Assembly (NCBI RefSeq): GCF_965262965.1 | Contig: NZ_OZ253573.1 | Location: 434,001-498,000, forward strand | DNA length: 64,000 bases | Source: Poriferisodalis sp965262965 | Lineage (GTDB): Bacteria; Actinomycetota; Acidimicrobiia; Acidimicrobiales; Poriferisodalaceae | Direction: 5' to 3' | Shown: positions 61,103 to 64,000 of the stretch, in pieces | How the letters are laid out: the number at the start of each line of letters is the position of its first letter | Numbering within the stretch: the stretch's first letter is position 1 | Notes under the pieces: generated by a model | Databases searched by the model: none | What the model was told of the DNA's origin: nothing | What the model saw: the letters and a program-made list of their open reading frames with translations, nothing else | Position numbers and translations under genes: made by a program

Positions 61103-61861
61103 TCAGCAGTTCAGGCCGCCGAAGCGCCGGTCGCGGGCTTGGTATGTGCAGATGGCGTTGTAGAGATCGCCGCGCCGAAAGTCAGGCCAGAGCGTGTCGG
61201 TGAACACCAGCTCGCTGTACGCCATGTGCCACAGCAGAAAATTGGAGACCCGGTGCTCGCCCGACGTCCGAATTACGAGATCGACGTCGGGCATCTCAGG
61301 GTCATACAGACGGCGTACCAGCGCAGCCTCGTCGACGTCGGCGGCTGAGACGCCATCACGAATCAGGGCGGCAGCGGCATCCACGATTTCGGCACGGCCG
61401 CCGTAATTGAAGGCCACCGTGAACGTCAGCCCCGTGTTGTTTCCGGTCAACTCAATGGCCTCGTCGATTCGCGTCTGAGTGCGCCTCGGAACGCGGGAAT
61501 CGCGGCGCCCGACAAAGCGAATGCGCACGTTCTTCTCATGCAGTTCACGGCTGCGACGTTCGAGCAACGACTCGTTGAAGCCCATCAAGAAGCGCACCTC
61601 TGACGGAGGGCGGCGCCAATTCTCGGTGCTGAACGCGTACACGGTCAGCCATTCGAGCCCGATGTCGGCTGCTCCCTCGACCGTGTCGATCAGTGCGTCC
61701 TCCCCCGCCGTGTGACCTTCCGTGCGCGCCAGCCCGCGCGATTGAGCCCACCGCCCGTTGCCGTCCATGACGCAGGCGACATGTCGGGGCAGCCGCCGCG
61801 GATCGGGATCGAGACGCCGGTTCACACTGCGCAGGGTAGAACCCTCGCCGCCGACCCCCAT
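61103..61861 (-). CDS. uppS: undecaprenyl/polyprenyl diphosphate synthase (cis-prenyltransferase)
   Basis: 252-residue cis-prenyltransferase that makes the lipid carrier for cell-wall building. Catalytic Asp33 in HVACVMDGNGRWAQSRG, then FSTENWRRP, and the late RTSGEHRVSNFLLWHMAYSE. I start at ATG 61861 (GAGGG 10-12 bases upstream); a GTG at 61825 is an alternative. It is divergent from dinG with about 57 bp between, and continues into recO. Confidence 0.93.
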   Translation of the reverse strand: MGVGGEGSTLRSVNRRLDPDPRRLPRHVACVMDGNGRWAQSRGLARTEGHTAGEDALIDTVEGAADIGLEWLTVYAFSTENWRRPPSEVRFLMGFNESLLERRSRELHEKNVRIRFVGRRDSRVPRRTQTRIDEAIELTGNNTGLTFTVAFNYGGRAEIVDAAAALIRDGVSAADVDEAALVRRLYDPEMPDVDLVIRTSGEHRVSNFLLWHMAYSELVFTDTLWPDFRRGDLYNAICTYQARDRRFGGLNC

Positions 61862-61918
61862 TGCGTCACGGCCCTCGTACCGTGGACGACCGCGAGAGCC
61901 GACCGATCGGAGCCGCCC

Positions 61919-63895
61919 ATGAGCACGACGGCCGACGAGCCGTGGGATCTTGCCAGAGCGCCGAGTCTCGACACCGCAACCGTGCTCGAAGCGCTCGACG
62001 ACGCGATCGCAGTGCTCGGCAACAACGGCGAGCAGCGACCGGGTCAAGTCGAGATGACGGGCGCTGTTGCCGCGGCCATCGCCGACGGCACCACCTTGCT
62101 GTGCCAAGCCGGCACAGGCGTCGGCAAGTCCCTGGCGTACCTGATTCCCGCGGCGCTCGCGGCGGCAGCGGGCAATCGGGTGGTGATCGCAACGGCCACG
62201 CTCGCGCTCCAGGACCAGCTCGTGACGAAGGACCTTCCTCTGGTGGCGGATGCTCTCAGCGAGCGCCTCGGCCGACCGCTTCGCACCGAAGTCCTCAAAG
62301 GCCGCAGCAACTACCTGTGCCGGCATCGGTGGGAGGAACAGCGCAGCCAACCGCAACTCCACATCTCCGACAGCGCGGCCACAGTCACGGCTGTCGAGAT
62401 CACGCGCCGACGACAGCTCGACGAGATCAACCGCTGGGCCGAGCGGACTCGTACGGGCGACCGCGCTGAGCTCACCGTCGAACCCGACCGGAATGTGTGG
62501 GCCTCGGTGTCGGTGAACAGCACCGAGTGCGTGGGAACCGATGCATGTCCCCAGGGACACCGCTGCTTTGCCGAGGACGCTCGCGCCCGTTCGGCCCGCG
62601 CGAACATCGTGGTGACCAACCAGCACCTGTACTGCATCGACTTGTTCGGTGACGGATTCTTGTTCGGCCCCCATGACGCCGTCGTTTTCGACGAGGCGCA
62701 CCAGCTTGAACCTGTCATCACTCAAGTCGCGGGCGCAGAGTTGACACCCGCCGGCTTCACGCGCCTGGCGGCCGAGGCGCGCTCTGTCGGCGTTGCCCGC
62801 AGCGTTGTCGACGCAGTCGCGGACATCGCACCGCGGTTGACCAGCGAACTCGAGCCGCGGCGCGACACGCTGCTCGGAGCGATCACCGGCGACCTCGCGA
62901 TCATCCTCGAGGCGGCCGACGGTCGGGTCGAACAGCTCGCCGCCGAGATACGCACCGCAGGCGGTGAAGGCGACGGCAAGGACCTCGATCGGCTGCGCGT
63001 CGGCCGGATTGCTGCGGAAACCTTGACGTCATTACGCCTGGCCGCCGACCCGCCACACGGCACGGTGATCCTCGTTGACGGTCGAGTCCAACCGCGCCTT
63101 CGCCTCGCCCCGCTGGATGTCGGCGACCTGCTGGCAAGCAGGCTGTGGGGCGAGCGCGCGTCGATATTGACCAGTGCCACCTTGGGACCGCATTACCTCA
63201 AGCGTCTCGGCGTGCCCGCCGATGACCACACCTACCTCGCTGTCGACAGCCCGTTTGACTATCGCTCGAACGCGCTGCTGTACTGCGCCCGGCATCTTCC
63301 CGCTCCGACATCGGAAGTGTTTCGTGCGCTGGCGTCAGACGAGCTCGCCGACTTGGTTTCCGCGGCCGGGGGTCGCACACTCGCACTGTTCACGAGCTGG
63401 AGAGCGCTGCGGGACACAGCCGATGCGCTCGAAGAGCGCCTGAGCGGAATCACTGTGCTGCGACAGGGCGGCGGGCTGACAAATCTGGCTCTGCTCGATG
63501 CGCTGTCGGCGAACGCCGCAACCGTTGTCTGCGCCACAATGAGCTTCTGGCAGGGCGTGGACATCGCCGGGCCCGCATTGTCGCTGCTGGCAATCGACCG
63601 GCTCCCGTTCGCCCGGCCCAACGAACCGCTCCATCAGGCGCGCCGCGAGGCAGCGGGCGAGGACGCGTTCATGTCGGTGGACGTTCCTCACGCTGCAGAC
63701 CTGCTGGCCCAGGGCGTCGGCCGCCTCATCCGCACGATGACCGACCGCGGCGTGGTCGCGGTGCTCGACTCGCGTCTGGCCACCGCCCGCTACAGATCCC
63801 GCCTGCTCGACCCGCTGCCGCCGATGCCTCGCACGGTCGACCGCGCCGAGGCAGTCGAGTTTCTTGCTGCCATCCGCGACCAGGACCCAACTTGA
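61919..63895 (+). CDS. dinG: DinG/XPD-type ATP-dependent helicase
   Basis: 658-residue Fe-S helicase. Walker A AGTGVGKS at 64-71, the four-Cys iron-sulfur region (LCRHRW, then CVGTDACPQGHRC), DEAH box VVFDEAHQLE, and C-terminal motifs with LFTSWRAL, ATMSFWQGVDIAG and GVGRLIRT. It unwinds DNA with 5'-to-3' polarity and removes R-loops. Starts at ATG 61919; earlier codons in the frame are unlike the family. Ends with a strong hairpin 15 bp after the stop. Confidence 0.92.
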   Translation: MSTTADEPWDLARAPSLDTATVLEALDDAIAVLGNNGEQRPGQVEMTGAVAAAIADGTTLLCQAGTGVGKSLAYLIPAALAAAAGNRVVIATATLALQDQLVTKDLPLVADALSERLGRPLRTEVLKGRSNYLCRHRWEEQRSQPQLHISDSAATVTAVEITRRRQLDEINRWAERTRTGDRAELTVEPDRNVWASVSVNSTECVGTDACPQGHRCFAEDARARSARANIVVTNQHLYCIDLFGDGFLFGPHDAVVFDEAHQLEPVITQVAGAELTPAGFTRLAAEARSVGVARSVVDAVADIAPRLTSELEPRRDTLLGAITGDLAIILEAADGRVEQLAAEIRTAGGEGDGKDLDRLRVGRIAAETLTSLRLAADPPHGTVILVDGRVQPRLRLAPLDVGDLLASRLWGERASILTSATLGPHYLKRLGVPADDHTYLAVDSPFDYRSNALLYCARHLPAPTSEVFRALASDELADLVSAAGGRTLALFTSWRALRDTADALEERLSGITVLRQGGGLTNLALLDALSANAATVVCATMSFWQGVDIAGPALSLLAIDRLPFARPNEPLHQARREAAGEDAFMSVDVPHAADLLAQGVGRLIRTMTDRGVVAVLDSRLATARYRSRLLDPLPPMPRTVDRAEAVEFLAAIRDQDPT

Positions 63896-63904
63896 TCAGT
63901 CGTG

Positions 63905-64000
63905 TCAATCCCCCGGATCCGAAGGCTCCGGGGGGGCGAGCATTCGCGCCACTGCGTCGGGGGTGCGTTGCCAGTCAGGTTCGACGCGCACGCGCAGCTC
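63905..64000 (-). CDS. C-terminal end of an unidentified protein, cut by window edge
   Basis: The last 31 codons of a minus-strand frame that runs in from the right edge (ELRVRVEPDWQRTPDAV and so on) and stops with TGA at 63907-63905. Codon use is strongly G/C-ended, as in the other genes. Too short to identify. It is convergent with dinG, 9 bp from its stop. Confidence 0.45.
   Translation of the reverse strand, partial: ELRVRVEPDWQRTPDAVARMLAPPEPSDPGD
63910..63934. terminator. 8-bp hairpin between dinG and the right-edge gene
   Basis: CCCCCGGA (63910-63917), 9-nt loop, TCCGGGGG (63927-63934). A strong stem at a convergent junction, so it may serve both genes, although it overlaps the last codons of the minus-strand frame and lacks a T-run. 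Confidence 0.5.

Noticed and set aside
61862..62725. Upstream extension of the uppS frame on the minus strand
   Set aside because: It is antisense to the start of dinG, and the residues are unlike any cis-prenyltransferase; the family start is at about 61861.

Overview
This 64 kb window is high-GC DNA with short spacers and many 4-bp ATGA or GTGA gene overlaps. Its content suggests an actinobacterium, and I infer the class Acidimicrobiia: DnaG, a PPDK-like protein and single-chain GlyRS lie next to RecO, UppS and DinG; there are several acyl-CoA dehydrogenases, a 13E12 (DUF222-HNH) protein, AcoX and a YihY protein. The class assignment is inference, because no rRNA or ribosomal protein cluster is present.

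Layout. 1-1.7 kb: a truncated acyl-CoA dehydrogenase and a VapBC pair. 2.2-6.8 kb: an acetoin-dehydrogenase-type operon (acoA, acoB, acoX and E2) whose E2 has a DNA-repeat-encoded Pro/Gly linker. 7-19.3 kb: a sugar-acid dehydratase-like enzyme, a Ca/Na exchanger, a second PIN toxin pair, an MFS carrier, a molybdopterin oxidoreductase, an acyl-CoA synthetase, a YihY protein with a Cys-containing repeat tail, and a DinB-like/metallo-hydrolase pair. 19.3-26.7 kb: a polyamine cluster (amine oxidase, acetyltransferase, agmatinase-family enzyme, PotABCD). 26.8-38.4 kb: acyl-CoA and ring-cleavage-type enzymes, IF-1, a flavin reductase, a 13E12 protein, a D-aminoacylase-like hydrolase, threonine aldolase, a Baeyer-Villiger-type monooxygenase and a nitrobindin. 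38.4-40.05 kb: an intact IS1380-type insertion sequence. 40.06-43.4 kb: a thioesterase, a peroxiredoxin-like selenoprotein and two tandem sterol-reductase-like membrane proteins. 43.4-54.1 kb: tRNA-Val, an inositol-phosphatase-like enzyme, and a peptide ABC operon with two near-duplicate binding proteins. 54.2-64 kb: tRNA-Met, tRNA-Asn and housekeeping genes.

The strongest novelty signals are these. (1) A peroxiredoxin-like reading frame is interrupted only by an in-frame TGA at the first Cys of its CxxC motif (GHW-TGA-PYC). It has a good Shine-Dalgarno and a bacterial-SECIS-like hairpin right after the TGA, so I read it as a 158-residue selenoprotein. (2) The DppF-like ATPase carries a roughly 230-residue multi-pass membrane insertion between its Q-loop and signature motif, and its partner permease DppB has an extra membrane N-terminus. 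(3) The insertion sequence has a hairpin that hides the transposase ribosome-binding site. (4) Two tandem ERG4/ERG24-type sterol-reductase-like genes are transcribed divergently from the selenoprotein. (5) A PPDK-like protein lacks the ATP-grasp half. (6) Short perfect tandem duplications of 12-27 bp recur across the window, and several of them shape genes.
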